Positions 1 to 8,944 are shown, numbered from the stretch's first letter. The stretch is 40,681 bases of DNA from Eggerthellales bacterium (GCA_029225085.1 JAQXVU010000061.1:1-40681), one strand, 5' to 3'. Notes: generated by a model from the letters alone, not told the origin. Numbers and translations: made by a program.

Positions 1-1
1 G

Positions 2-136
2 GTGCTGTTCCTGAGCCAGAGCGATGGCCGTAAGTTCCGGGCCCAGCTGCCGGTAAGTGTTGATGCGGGCAACAACCTGTTGCTCAGTGAGATTCAGAAC
101 CTGTTCGGCCGTAAGGTCTGGGGAGAGGCAGTGTAG
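2..136 (+). CDS. C-terminal fragment, probable DNA polymerase III alpha subunit
   Basis: Only the last 44 codons are in the window, ending at a TAG at 134-136. The visible peptide contains SDGRKFRAQLPVSV and then LLLSEIQNLFGRK. This resembles the C-terminal OB-fold tail of DnaE, where a strand pair with a basic turn is followed by a short helix and a 'LG' or 'FG' turn near the end. The next gene, truA, begins with a GTG directly after this stop, so the two are probably co-transcribed and translationally coupled. The DnaE identity rests on a short weak similarity recalled from the family; another protein ending in an OB-fold is possible. Confidence 0.45.
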   Translation: MLFLSQSDGRKFRAQLPVSVDAGNNLLLSEIQNLFGRKVWGEAV

Positions 137-1693
137 GTGGCAGAGAACGACGTTTGCCGAGATGAAATTCTGGAAGCCGAGGCGGCTGGAGCCGCTTCGG
201 CTTCTGCGATGGTCGCCGACGAGGCGGCTGCGGCTGCGGGCGAAGTGCCCGCTGGCGAGGCGACTGAGATGGTCGCTGACGAGGCGGCTGTAGCGCCTGA
301 GCCCCTGGTCACGCTAGGCGTGCAGCTCGCCTATAACGGCGCCTCCTTCTCCGGATTTGCTAAGCAGCCCGGAGACTTAGTGACGGTGCAGGGATCGTTG
401 GAAGATGCCCTGCGCATCCTCTTTAAGCAGGATGTTCCCACGGTGTGCGCCGGCCGCACTGATGCCGGTGTGCATGCTCGCGACCAGTGGGTGAGCTTTC
501 AGGTGCCCCAGGCAGCCTACGAGGCTAAGGGGGACCGGGCTCTGGTCCGCAGCCTGAACGCTCTGACCCATCCCGATATGGCCATCCTGAAGGTGGAGCG
601 CAAGGCTGACGACTTCAGCGCTCGCTTCGATGCCCGTACCAGGGAGTATCGCTACTTCATTGCCACCACGGAGTACGCTCCGGTGCTGGTGCGCCATCTG
701 TGCTGGCACGTGAAGTGCCCCCTGAACGTAGAGGCCATGCAGAAGGCCTGCACCTACTTAGAGGGCGAGCATGACTTCAAGAGCTTCTGCCTGCAGGCCA
801 GTGCCGTGGGCAAGAACACGGTGCGTCGTGTCATGAGCCTCACTGTCGAGCCCTGCGAGGTTATGGGCGAGACTCTGCTGTGCGTGCGTATCGTGGGAAG
901 CGCCTTCCTGCATTCCATGGTTCGCACCATTGTGGGCACGTTGGTGCTGGTGGGCCGTGGCCTGCGGGAGCCCGAGTGGGTGGCCGACGTTCTGGCTGCT
1001 TGCAACCGTGAGGCGGCTGGCGAGAAGGCCCCTGCCTGTGGCCTGGTGTTCTGGAAGGTTGATTATGACAACCCGGACTATCCCAGCGCTAAGGAGCGCA
1101 TGACGGCAGAAGACGCCCAGCGCGCTGATGAAGCGCCTGTCGTTGCCTACGAGAAGGCGTCCGGAGGATTCTCCGAGGTGCAGCGCATTCGGGACGAGGA
1201 GATGCCCTCTATCATGGAGGGCCTTGATCTGTCGGCCTTCGATGACCTGCTGAAGGACCTTGAGGCTCAGGCCGATGAGGCGTTGCTACAGGATTCGCGT
1301 ATCACGGACCCTACGTCGGCTAAGGCCGATGCGGCGCTGGCGGAGTTCTTGGCCGCCAATTGCACCAGCGTGCAGGAGAGCGCCAAGAAGGGTCTATACG
1401 GTGACGGAACGGGGAAGGATGCCGGCCTTTCCGATCACCTGGTGGCGTCTCGACGGGAGAAGAGGGCCGTCACGGTGAAGAAGGGCGGCGACCCAGTTGC
1501 GCTGACGCCCCAGGATCACTATGAGCCTGCGGCTGATCCCCAACCTGCGGAAGGGGAGGAGGCCCTGGTGTTCGGCAGCCGCCGTACGGCTACTGCACAG
1601 GGCGCTGATCACGCGGCTTCCAAACAGAGTGCAAAGAAGAAAAAGGGCCGAGGCTTGCTGGGCTTCTTTGGTCATGAGGATAAGGGCGAATAG
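137..1693 (+). CDS. truA: tRNA pseudouridine synthase A with long N- and C-terminal extensions
   Basis: TruA converts U38-U40 of the tRNA anticodon stem to pseudouridine. The catalytic motif GRTDAGVHA lies at residues 106-114, with D109 as the nucleophile. Other family landmarks are SARFDARTREYRYF near 161-174 and FLHSMVRTIVGTL near 257-269. The core spans about residues 57-315, the usual 245-260 residue size. The protein is nevertheless 518 aa: an Ala/Glu-rich N-terminal arm carries two copies of MVADEAA, and about 200 charged, disordered-looking residues follow the core, ending in a lysine cluster (KKKKGRG) and HEDKGE. The GTG start abuts the previous stop; in-frame ATGs at about 209 and 269 are alternative starts and would remove only the repeat arm. 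I do not recognise a fold in the C-terminal extension. Confidence 0.93.
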   Translation: MAENDVCRDEILEAEAAGAASASAMVADEAAAAAGEVPAGEATEMVADEAAVAPEPLVTLGVQLAYNGASFSGFAKQPGDLVTVQGSLEDALRILFKQDVPTVCAGRTDAGVHARDQWVSFQVPQAAYEAKGDRALVRSLNALTHPDMAILKVERKADDFSARFDARTREYRYFIATTEYAPVLVRHLCWHVKCPLNVEAMQKACTYLEGEHDFKSFCLQASAVGKNTVRRVMSLTVEPCEVMGETLLCVRIVGSAFLHSMVRTIVGTLVLVGRGLREPEWVADVLAACNREAAGEKAPACGLVFWKVDYDNPDYPSAKERMTAEDAQRADEAPVVAYEKASGGFSEVQRIRDEEMPSIMEGLDLSAFDDLLKDLEAQADEALLQDSRITDPTSAKADAALAEFLAANCTSVQESAKKGLYGDGTGKDAGLSDHLVASRREKRAVTVKKGGDPVALTPQDHYEPAADPQPAEGEEALVFGSRRTATAQGADHAASKQSAKKKKGRGLLGFFGHEDKGE

Positions 1694-1790
1694 CGACTCG
1701 CCTCGAAGAGATGGGCGGGCAGCAGCCTTCGCCTAAAGAGGGGACGGGTAGCGACTTGCGCCTGAAGAGGAGGAGGGCCGGCGAATAGCG
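1685..1790 (+). repeat. Partial duplications of the truA stop region, with hairpin
   Basis: The truA stop region GGCGAATAGCG (1685-1695) recurs exactly at 1780-1790. TAGCGACT followed by a CGCCT..AAGAG segment occurs at 1691 and again at 1749. The last copy lies in a hairpin, GCCGGCG/CGCCGGC (1777-1795), that could act as a weak terminator. This is one of several repeats in the window that include a stop codon. Confidence 0.55.
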
Positions 1791-1813
1791 CCGGCTTTGC
1801 GAGAGAGGGAAAC

Positions 1814-2839
1814 ATGAGAACAGTAACGCTTGGTTCTACGGGAATCACCAGCCCCCAGAATGCGTTTGGCGCGCTGCCCATTCAGCGCGTGTCCGAGGAG
1901 AAGGCCGTCGAGCTTCTCCGCCGCGCCTATGAGGGCGGCATGACCTACTTCGATACGGCTCGTGCGTATTCCAACAGCGAGGAGCGAGTGGGCAAGGCCT
2001 TTGCTGGCATGCGCGACAAAGTGGTCATCGCCACTAAGACCATGGCAACCACCCCCGAGCAGTTCTGGGCAGACCTTGAGACCTCTCTTACCAATTTGCA
2101 GACGGACTACATTGACGTGCATCAGTTCCATTGCGTGAACCAGGTCTGGCGCCCCGGTGACGGCTCGGGTATGTACGAGTGCATGCTCGAGGCCAAGGCT
2201 CAGGGCAAGATTCGCCACATCGGCGTAACGGCCCACAAGATTCAGGTGGCCTTTGACCTGGTAGAGAGCGGCCTGTATGAGACCCTGCAGTTCCCTCTCA
2301 GCTACCTGTCTGGTAGCCGCGAGGAGGAGCTGGTTGCTCTGTGCAAGGAGCGCAACGTGGGATTTATCGCCATGAAGGGCATGGCCGGCGGTTTGCTGAG
2401 CGATTCCAAAGCCGCCATGGCCTATATGACCAAGTTCGACAACGTGCTGCCCATTTGGGGCGTGCAGCGTGACCAGGAGCTTGATGAGTGGCTGTCCTTC
2501 TTCCAAAGCACCCCAGAGGCTACCGACGAGATGGAAGCGTTCTTTGAGAGCGAGCGCAAGGAGCTGGCCGGCGATTTCTGTCGTGGCTGCGGATACTGCC
2601 TGCCTTGCCCCCAGGGCATCGTGATTAACCAGTGCGCCCGCATTTCCCTGATGGCTCGTCGTGCCCCAACCGAGGCTTGGACAACCCCTCATTGGCAGGA
2701 GGAGATGGAGCGTACCAAGGGGTGCACGGAGTGTCGAGCTTGCGTGAAGAAGTGCCCCTATGGTCTTGATGTGCCCGAGCTGCTGAAGAAGAATTATCAG
2801 GACTACCAGAACATTCTCTCAAGGGAAGTTTCAGCGTAG
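1814..2839 (+). CDS. Aldo/keto reductase with C-terminal 4Fe-4S ferredoxin domain
   Basis: An NAD(P)H-type aldo/keto reductase of 341 aa. The catalytic tetrad of the family is visible: D47 and Y52 in FDTARAY, K75 in IATKT, and H106 in the DVHQFH stretch. After the TIM barrel, two cysteine clusters follow: C256, C259, C262, C265 with C274, and C304, C307, C310, C314 in a CxxCxxCxxxCP pattern, typical of ferredoxin-like [4Fe-4S] binding. This architecture is a known anaerobe subfamily of AKRs in which the clusters presumably feed electrons to the barrel; the substrate cannot be read from sequence. The start has a good site (GAGAGAGGGAAAC) just upstream. It lies 120 bp after truA and 39 bp before the next dehydrogenase start, suggesting an operon. 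Confidence 0.9.
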   Translation: MRTVTLGSTGITSPQNAFGALPIQRVSEEKAVELLRRAYEGGMTYFDTARAYSNSEERVGKAFAGMRDKVVIATKTMATTPEQFWADLETSLTNLQTDYIDVHQFHCVNQVWRPGDGSGMYECMLEAKAQGKIRHIGVTAHKIQVAFDLVESGLYETLQFPLSYLSGSREEELVALCKERNVGFIAMKGMAGGLLSDSKAAMAYMTKFDNVLPIWGVQRDQELDEWLSFFQSTPEATDEMEAFFESERKELAGDFCRGCGYCLPCPQGIVINQCARISLMARRAPTEAWTTPHWQEEMERTKGCTECRACVKKCPYGLDVPELLKKNYQDYQNILSREVSA

Positions 2840-2878
2840 CGCTGCAAAATGAAGCATGAGACGAGGCGAGGAGCGAGC

Positions 2879-3847
2879 ATGGCGAAGATCATCATCACCG
2901 ATTGCGATTTCGAGAACACCGACTTCGAGGAAGAGCTCTGCCGTAAGGCGGGGGTCGAGCTGGAAGTGTTTCAGGACCGTACCCCTGAGGCGATTATCGA
3001 GCATGCGGCCGATGCTGATGGCGTCATCACGTCCTATGGCGAGTTCCCTCGTAGGGTCTTCGAGGCACTGCCTAACCTGAAGGTGGTGAGCCGCACTGGT
3101 GTGGGCTACGACAGCATCGATGTGCCTGCCGCCACTGAGCATGGCTGCGCGGTATGCACCGCTCCTGGCTACGGCACGGAAGTGGTGTCCGACCATGCCA
3201 TCACTCTGGCTCTCTGCGTGCTTCGTCGCATTAATGAGATTGACGCCGATATGCGCAACGGCGTGTGGGATTACGCTCGCACCAGGCCGTTGGGCCAGGT
3301 CAGGGGCCGCACTTTCGGCGTGGTGGGTATGGGCGAGATCGGTCGCGCTACCGCTCGCAAGGCTCATGGCCTGGGCTTCAAGGTCATCTGTTGCTCTCGC
3401 TCCCTGGTTCCCGGTCGTCGTACCCCCGAAGGCTACGACATCGTGACCTACGAGGAGCTGTTGCAGCAGGCGGACGTGGTGAGCCTCCATACGGCGCTGA
3501 CCAAGGACACCTTCCACATGCTCGACGCGGAGCGCATCGCCCTCATGAAGGAGGGTGCCGTGGTGGTGAACACCGCGCGCGGTCCGGTCATTGACACCGA
3601 CGCTCTTGCCGAGGCTCTGTGCCAGGGCAGGCTGTGGGGCGCGGGCATCGACGTGTTCGAGGGTGAGCCTGTCGATTTCGATTCTCCTATCTGCAAGGCT
3701 CCCCATACGGTGCTGACGTCCCACGCAGCCTATTGGTCCGAGGAGAGCGGTTTGGAACTGCGCACGCGCACCACGCAGAGCGCTATCGACGTGGTTTTGG
3801 GCAAGCGTCCCGCTGATTGTCTGAATCCCCAGGTATTTGAGGGTTAG
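2879..3847 (+). CDS. D-2-hydroxyacid dehydrogenase, phosphoglycerate dehydrogenase-like
   Basis: A 322-residue NAD-dependent D-isomer-specific 2-hydroxyacid dehydrogenase. The Rossmann glycine motif GMGEIG occupies 150-155. The catalytic triad is R234 (in NTARGPVID), E263 (in FEGEP) and H282 (in LTSHAAYWS). The length fits the short C-terminally truncated class without an ACT domain, so D-3-phosphoglycerate dehydrogenase is likely but other hydroxyacids are possible. I chose the ATG at 2879 because GAGGCGAGGAGC lies just upstream and homologues start with a basic residue followed by an Ile/Val strand; an ATG at 2849 would add ten unconserved residues. It is followed after 9 bp by the next gene, whose ribosome site overlaps this stop codon. 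ThrH at 16714 could supply the phosphoserine phosphatase step of the same pathway. Confidence 0.85.
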   Translation: MAKIIITDCDFENTDFEEELCRKAGVELEVFQDRTPEAIIEHAADADGVITSYGEFPRRVFEALPNLKVVSRTGVGYDSIDVPAATEHGCAVCTAPGYGTEVVSDHAITLALCVLRRINEIDADMRNGVWDYARTRPLGQVRGRTFGVVGMGEIGRATARKAHGLGFKVICCSRSLVPGRRTPEGYDIVTYEELLQQADVVSLHTALTKDTFHMLDAERIALMKEGAVVVNTARGPVIDTDALAEALCQGRLWGAGIDVFEGEPVDFDSPICKAPHTVLTSHAAYWSEESGLELRTRTTQSAIDVVLGKRPADCLNPQVFEG

Positions 3848-3856
3848 GAGGCCTGC

Positions 3857-5008
3857 ATGAGCAATCGTCCCGCTGGATACAACGGCTCTACCGAGAGCTG
3901 GAACGCTATCGATCGCGTGAATCAGGCCGAGGATGCCGCCGCGGCTTCCGGTCGTCAGGCTGCCCTCGATTCTCTGTTTGATGAGCCAGTTGCAACGCCG
4001 GCCCCTGACGGCATGGTGTTTCAGGAGCATGAGGCCCCTGTGTATGAGCCTGTGGAAGTGCCTTCGGCACCTGAGCCCGAGGTTCCTCTGGAGCAGTCCG
4101 CGACCCGCATGATGCCCCAGGTGAACGGGGCAGAGGCTGTTGGCGAGGCGGGTGTCTGGGCTACCCAGGCTACCCAGGCCACCCGGGCCACTCAGGCCAC
4201 TCGGGCCACTCAGGCCACTCAGGCAGTTTCTTCGTCTGCGTCCGCTCAGCCTACGGTGATGATGGGCGGGGATGCCGGTGCGACGGTGATGATGAACGAT
4301 GTTGCAGGAGTTCACAGCGCTGCCGGGGCTCACAGTGCGTCTGCCACAACAGCCATGCCCAGGCAGGGAGCCCCTCGTTCCGCATCGGGCTACGGTGCCG
4401 GTCAGGGCTATGGTGCCGGCTACAGCGCAGCAGGTGCGGCTCAGGGCTACGGAAGCGGATACGGAGCCGGTCAGGGCCATGGTGCCGGTTACGGCAACGG
4501 CGCAGGTCAGAGGCCTGGCGCTGGGTATGGTGGTGCCGGCAATGGCGGCACTCCCAATTACGGCGGAGTCGGCAATGGCGGCGCTCCCAATTACGGCGGC
4601 GCTGGTCGCCCTGCAGCAAACCCTCAGCGCACCTCGGTGATGCCTCGAGTGCAGCAGGAGAGCATGCAGAACTACGGTCCTTCATCTACCGAGGCTCGCA
4701 AGTTCGTCATGCCCAGCAAGAAGGACAATGCTGCGCGCATGGTGAAGAAGGTGGTGAAGATCGCGCTGATCTTCTTCATTGTGCTCGTTCTGTTCTCTGC
4801 GGTGTTCACCACGGTATACCCTATGATTTTGGGCGTTCAGTCCTTCGACCTGGGTGAGACTATCGCGGGGCTTATTCCTGATGACCTGGGCGCTTCCTTC
4901 GACGGCATCATGGCGCAGATTAGCGCAGGTCTTTCCGTTGTAGGTGATCAGATCGCTGCTGGTGCGGCAGATCTAGCCGCGCTGATTCAGGAGGCTCTTA
5001 ATCAGTAG
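3857..5008 (+). CDS. Low-complexity, single-pass membrane protein of unknown function
   Basis: I do not recognise a family. The 383-residue protein starts at an ATG with AGGAGG directly upstream. Residues about 1-50 are charged and helical-looking. They are followed by Pro/Glu-rich sequence, by a tandem ATQATRATQ block (DNA about 4150-4226), and by Gly/Tyr/Ala repeats of the GYGAGQG type with NYGG units (DNA about 4386-4605). A basic segment (KKVVKIA) then precedes one hydrophobic helix at about residues 300-325. About 58 residues follow, alternating hydrophobic and small residues and ending in a helix. The likely topology is a cytosolic disordered arm with the C-terminal helix outside or at the membrane. 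Its stop overlaps the convergent vsr-like gene by 11 bp. A scaffold or envelope role is only a guess. Confidence 0.75.
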   Translation: MSNRPAGYNGSTESWNAIDRVNQAEDAAAASGRQAALDSLFDEPVATPAPDGMVFQEHEAPVYEPVEVPSAPEPEVPLEQSATRMMPQVNGAEAVGEAGVWATQATQATRATQATRATQATQAVSSSASAQPTVMMGGDAGATVMMNDVAGVHSAAGAHSASATTAMPRQGAPRSASGYGAGQGYGAGYSAAGAAQGYGSGYGAGQGHGAGYGNGAGQRPGAGYGGAGNGGTPNYGGVGNGGAPNYGGAGRPAANPQRTSVMPRVQQESMQNYGPSSTEARKFVMPSKKDNAARMVKKVVKIALIFFIVLVLFSAVFTTVYPMILGVQSFDLGETIAGLIPDDLGASFDGIMAQISAGLSVVGDQIAAGAADLAALIQEALNQ

Positions 5009-6071
5009 GAAGGCTCACGATGGTTGCCTCATGGCCTAAGACCTGGGGCAATCGTTCGAAGACATCTGCGGTTTCCAGACGCAGGGTCACCTTGTTGGTA
5101 AGAGGGTGAAAGCCCAGGGCCTCGGTGTCTTGCAGCTCGGCGTCTAGAACCAGCTGCACCCTGTTCACGGAATCGTTCATGAGTGCCAGCATGGAAACGC
5201 GCCCAGGTTCCACATCAAGGGCATCTTCCAAATCTGCATCTGAAGCGAAGGAAAGACGGGCGGTGCCTAGTGCGCGGGCCAGTTCTTTCAGGGGAGCCTT
5301 TTTGTCGCCAGGGAGGGTGTACAGGAACAGGTGGTCGGTGCCTTTCTCGGCCAGGAGCAGGTTCTTGGGAACTGAGGCGTTCATGCGGGCCTCGAGCTTC
5401 TGGGCGTTCTGCATGGTGGTTACCGGCTTGTGGGTGAAGCGCTGGTAGGGGATGTCGGCCTGGGAAAGGGCCTGGTAGCAGGCTTGCACGTTGCGGGCGC
5501 GGCGCTCTTCGGTGGCGTCGCGGAGCTCTTTGGCTTGCACGACCTTTTGGCGCTCCTGGGGGTCGTCGAGGGAGACGACCTCGTACAGGTAGCGCTCGAC
5601 GTCCTGGGTGCGTTCGCCCTTCAGCTCGTGCTCCCAGATGTTCACCACTGTCCACCCCTGGGCTTCTAGCTGAGCGCGGGTCTCGGCGTCCCGTTGCACG
5701 TTGCGGGCGAACTTGGTCTCCCAGTAGTCGGAGTGGGTCTTGGGCTGGGACATGTTGCAGATGGGGCAGCGATGCCAGAAGCAGCCGTTCACGAAGATGG
5801 CGATTTTTCTGCCGGGATAGGCGATGTCGGGGTGGCCGGGGCATTTCTTCCACTGCAGGCGATAGCCGGGGAATCCCGCATGGCGCAACAGGCCGCGGAC
5901 AATCTGCTCAGGTTTGGTGTTGGCCCGCTTGTTGGCCTTCATGACCTTGCGGACAACGGGGCTGTCGGTTGTGGGAGCCTTGGGTTTCGCGGAGCTGGAT
6001 GGCTTCGCGGCGTCAGAAGCTGTGGAAGGACCCTCTGCGGGGCTGTCGGTTGTGGGGGACTGGTTCGCCAC
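4998..6071 (-). CDS. Vsr-type mismatch endonuclease fused to ProXp/YbaK aminoacyl-tRNA deacylase domain
   Basis: A 357-residue two-domain protein. Residues about 38-165 match the very-short-patch repair endonuclease family: NTKPEQIVRGLLR, then HPDIAYPGRKIAIF with the metal-ligand aspartate D82, then NGCFWHRCP (H100), and the WTVVNIWEHEL strand. Residues about 194-357 match the prolyl-tRNA-editing (YbaK/ProXp-ala, also called PrdX) family: THKPVTTMQNA, KNLLLAEKG, LARALGTARLSFAS and the signature DVEPGRVSMLALMND. Vsr nicks T:G mismatches left by Dcm-type deamination; ProXp-ala clears mischarged tRNA-Pro. The N-terminal 37 residues are disordered with two PTTDSP copies. The start is GTG with no clear ribosome site, 9 bp after the corA-like stop, so coupling to that gene is likely. 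No cytosine methyltransferase is in the window. Confidence 0.85.
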   Translation of the reverse strand: MANQSPTTDSPAEGPSTASDAAKPSSSAKPKAPTTDSPVVRKVMKANKRANTKPEQIVRGLLRHAGFPGYRLQWKKCPGHPDIAYPGRKIAIFVNGCFWHRCPICNMSQPKTHSDYWETKFARNVQRDAETRAQLEAQGWTVVNIWEHELKGERTQDVERYLYEVVSLDDPQERQKVVQAKELRDATEERRARNVQACYQALSQADIPYQRFTHKPVTTMQNAQKLEARMNASVPKNLLLAEKGTDHLFLYTLPGDKKAPLKELARALGTARLSFASDADLEDALDVEPGRVSMLALMNDSVNRVQLVLDAELQDTEALGFHPLTNKVTLRLETADVFERLPQVLGHEATIVSLPTD

Positions 6072-6080
6072 GGGGCGTCG

Positions 6081-7058
6081 CTACTTCAGGAATCGGCTCT
6101 TGAACAGGAAGATCGTCATGAGGATGCACACCACGAAGCTGATGATGAAGGGGATCGCCCAACCGTAGGCGATGTCCGAGCCAGGCAGATCGAGGACGTT
6201 CATGCCGTAGAAGCTGAACACGATGGTGGGAATTGCCAGCACCAGGGTGATGATGGTCAGGGTTCGGATGGTCAGGTTCAGGTTGTTCGAGATGATAGAG
6301 CCGAAGGTATCCATGGTGCCGTTCAGCAGGCTGGCGGAAATGGTGCACATCTCGGTTGCCTGGCGAATCTCGATGAGGACGTCATCTAAGAGGTCGTGGT
6401 CATCTTCGTACATGCGAACCACGCGACCGCTGGAAATGCGGACGATGGTGCTTTCCACCGATTTCAGAGAGCTCGAGAAGTAAACCAGGGACTTCTCGAA
6501 GCCCAGCATCTTAATGAGCTCCTTGTTGCTCATAGAGCGACGGAGGACTTTCTCGTTGGCGGCGAACTGGCGGTCGATGCTTCGCAGGCAGGCAATGTAG
6601 CGCTTGGAAATGTGCAGGAGCATCTGCAGCAGCAGGCGGGTGCGATGCCTGGTGTTCATCTGGCGGATTTTGCCCTGGCTGAAGGCACGGATGGTCTCGT
6701 TGTCTTCCTTCAGGCTGATGGTGACGATGCAGTCGTGCTCGGGGAGGAAGATAAAGGACAGGGGATGGGTGTCGTACTGCACGATGGTGCGGTCCTCTGC
6801 CTCATGCTCTTCCTCGACGAAGGGGCAGTCGATGATGATCAGGGCCTGACGGGTGTCATCGTCGAAGTCCGTATGGGAGCGCTCTTCGTCGTCGAGTGCG
6901 GAGCGAACGAACTCCGGCTCGATGCGCAGGGTGTCGATGAGCCAGCGGGCTTCCTCGTCCGTGGGGTTAACCACGTTTACCCAGCAGCCCTTTTCGGGTT
7001 CGTCGATAATGTGAGTTCCATCGGGCATGGTCTTGAAGCATTCGATCAACGGAATCAC
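6081..7058 (-). CDS. CorA family divalent cation channel
   Basis: A 325-residue CorA-type magnesium (or cobalt/nickel) channel subunit. The diagnostic YGMN motif is at residues 284-287, at the end of the first membrane helix (LTIITLVLAIPTIVFSF). A second helix (IPFIISFVVCILMTIFLF) follows, and the tail is basic (KSRFLK), as in the pentameric CorA fold. The cytosolic N-terminal domain is acidic and contains the long helical region that forms the funnel. The start codon reads GTG at 7058; no strong ribosome site is visible. The vsr-proX fusion follows after 9 bp. Ion specificity cannot be read from sequence. Confidence 0.9.
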   Translation of the reverse strand: MIPLIECFKTMPDGTHIIDEPEKGCWVNVVNPTDEEARWLIDTLRIEPEFVRSALDDEERSHTDFDDDTRQALIIIDCPFVEEEHEAEDRTIVQYDTHPLSFIFLPEHDCIVTISLKEDNETIRAFSQGKIRQMNTRHRTRLLLQMLLHISKRYIACLRSIDRQFAANEKVLRRSMSNKELIKMLGFEKSLVYFSSSLKSVESTIVRISSGRVVRMYEDDHDLLDDVLIEIRQATEMCTISASLLNGTMDTFGSIISNNLNLTIRTLTIITLVLAIPTIVFSFYGMNVLDLPGSDIAYGWAIPFIISFVVCILMTIFLFKSRFLK

Positions 7059-7497
7059 CTCGACTTACGGTAGGGGCCTTAGGGCCGCGGTTGACTTTGG
7101 CGCGTGGTGCTTTGGAAGCGGCATCTTTAAGGGATGCTGGGCTTGCCGGTGCGATGCTTTGCCGCATGGCGTCGTTTCAGCGCCGCAACATTATACTCCC
7201 GCGAGCGGGAACTTGTCTTTTGCGGAATGTGGAGGGGCTTTGGTTTCGGCGAGTTTGCCGATTGAGGGGGCGGTTTCGGAGGGTTCTTCCAAAGAATCAA
7301 TATCTGAGGGAGCTTCAGCGTTGCCGATTGAGGCGGGAATAGGCGCCGTTCTTCGTAAAGTCTGCAGCTTTACGAATATTATGGGTTTCTGGTTTGCTAT
7401 TATTTCGTGAATTGTAGATGGGCCGCCGATGTGCGGTTCTTGTTGTATTTTGGGATGCTTTAGCCTAGTAAAGTATCCGGGCAAGGGAGATTGTTCT
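7059..7497. other. Intergenic region between divergent corA-like and NSS genes
   Basis: About 440 bp with no convincing gene. It must hold both promoters. A plausible but weak plus-strand promoter is TTGTAT (7443-7448) with TAGTAA (7467-7472), spacer 18. The segment TTGCCGATTGAGG occurs twice (about 7255 and 7320). The A+T content rises towards 7400. Confidence 0.4.
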
Positions 7498-8883
7498 ATG
7501 GCTTCGGAAATTTCGAATGCTCCTACTCGCTCTATGTGGAGCGGTAAGTGGGCATTTATCCTGGCTGCTGCAGCTTCTGCGGTAGGCCTGGGTAATCTGT
7601 GGCGCTTCCCCTACTTGGCAGCCAAGTACGGTGGCGGCATGTTCCTTCTTACCTATCTGGTTCTGGTGTTCACCCTGGGTGTATCTCTGCTGCTGCTCGA
7701 GATTACCCTGGGCCGCAAGACTCGCTTCTCCGCCATTAACGCCTTCAGCTCGCTCGATAAGCGTGCGAAGTTCATCGGCGTTTTGGCTTCCGCGGTTCCT
7801 TTCCTGATCACCCCTTACTACTGCATCATCGGCGGTTGGGTGGCTAAGTACCTGACTGCTTCCGTATTCGACGGCGTTGGCGCGATCTCTGACGGCGGCG
7901 GCTATTTCACCACCTTCATCACCGCTAACAGCAGCTTCATCTTTGCGCTGGTGTTCATCGCCCTGGCTTGCATCGTTGTTGCCCTGGGCGTTAAGGGCGG
8001 CATCGAGAAGGCCAACCTGGTTATGATGCCTCTGCTGCTGGTTATGGCTCTTGGCCTGGCAATCTTCACCGTGACCATGCCTGGCGCTATGGAGGGTGCT
8101 GCTTACTACCTGCTTCCCGACTTCTCGAAGTTCTGTCCTGAGCTGGTCATTGCCGCTATGGGCCAGGTGTTCTTCTCCCTGTCTCTGGCTATGGGCATCA
8201 TGATCACCTACGGTAGCTACCTGGGCTCTAAGACCAACCTGACTCAGGCTGTTACCCGCATCGGTTGCTTCGACATCGGCGTTTCCTTCCTGGCTGGCCT
8301 CATGATCGTTCCTGCTGCGTTCATCGCATTCGGTTCCGGCGAGGCTGTTGCTGAGAACTCTGGCCCAAGCCTCATGTTCATCGCACTGCCTCAGGTGTTC
8401 GACGCCATGGGCGACATTGGCGGCATCATCGCTATCGTCTTCTTCGTGCTGGTACTGTTCGCAGCACTGACCTCTGCGATCTCCCTGCTCGAGACCTGCG
8501 TTTCCATCGTGCAGGACGGCCTGGGCAAGGGTCGTCGCGAGGCCATGGTCATCACCTTCACCTTCGTTGCCGTGATGGCTGTGTTCGTGAACCTGGGCTA
8601 CAACGGCCTGTCCTTCATTCAGCCTCTGGGCGAGGGCTCCACACTGCTGGATACCTTCGACTTCATTTCGAACTCCGTCATGATGCCTGTGGTTGCTTTG
8701 CTGACCTGCCTGTTCGTTGGCTGGGTTGTGAAGCCTAAGACCCTGATTGATGAGATCAAGACCTCCTCTAAGTTCGTACTCGAGAAGGCCTGGACCGTCA
8801 TGATCAAGTACATCGCTCCTGTTCTGGTAGTTGTGATCCTGATCGCCTACGTGGCAGCTCAGTTCGGTATGTTCAGCATGTAG
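7498..8883 (+). CDS. Sodium-dependent amino acid symporter, NSS (SLC6/LeuT) family
   Basis: A 461-residue integral membrane transporter. The NSS signature in helix 1, GLGNLWRFP, lies at residues 30-38 and is followed by YLAAKYGGGMFLLTY, the unwound substrate/sodium site region. Hydrophobic helices continue to the C terminus, consistent with the 11-helix bacterial branch (Tyt1/MhsT type). The ATG at 7498 has AAGGGAGA seven bases upstream; an upstream in-frame start at 7429 would add a cysteine-rich stretch unlike the family. The substrate is probably a neutral or aromatic amino acid, but this is inference. The gene stands alone, with strong terminators after it. Confidence 0.92.
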   Translation: MASEISNAPTRSMWSGKWAFILAAAASAVGLGNLWRFPYLAAKYGGGMFLLTYLVLVFTLGVSLLLLEITLGRKTRFSAINAFSSLDKRAKFIGVLASAVPFLITPYYCIIGGWVAKYLTASVFDGVGAISDGGGYFTTFITANSSFIFALVFIALACIVVALGVKGGIEKANLVMMPLLLVMALGLAIFTVTMPGAMEGAAYYLLPDFSKFCPELVIAAMGQVFFSLSLAMGIMITYGSYLGSKTNLTQAVTRIGCFDIGVSFLAGLMIVPAAFIAFGSGEAVAENSGPSLMFIALPQVFDAMGDIGGIIAIVFFVLVLFAALTSAISLLETCVSIVQDGLGKGRREAMVITFTFVAVMAVFVNLGYNGLSFIQPLGEGSTLLDTFDFISNSVMMPVVALLTCLFVGWVVKPKTLIDEIKTSSKFVLEKAWTVMIKYIAPVLVVVILIAYVAAQFGMFSM

Positions 8884-8910
8884 TTGCTTTTACCTGCGAT
8901 TATGTGGAAG

Positions 8911-8940
8911 AACGTGGCGCCCTTCGGGGCGCCACGTTTT
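8911..8940 (+). terminator. Rho-independent terminator of the NSS gene
   Basis: The stem AACGTGGCGCCC/GGGCGCCACGTT has a TTCG tetraloop at 8923-8926 and ends in a T tract. It belongs to a family of GGCGCCC-loop-GGGCGCC hairpins in this window. Confidence 0.85.
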
Positions 8941-8944
8941 GCTT

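Noticed and set aside
7191-7484. 97-residue minus-strand ORF between corA and NSS
   Set aside because: It overlaps the NSS leader and ribosome site, and has no recognisable domain or upstream ribosome site.
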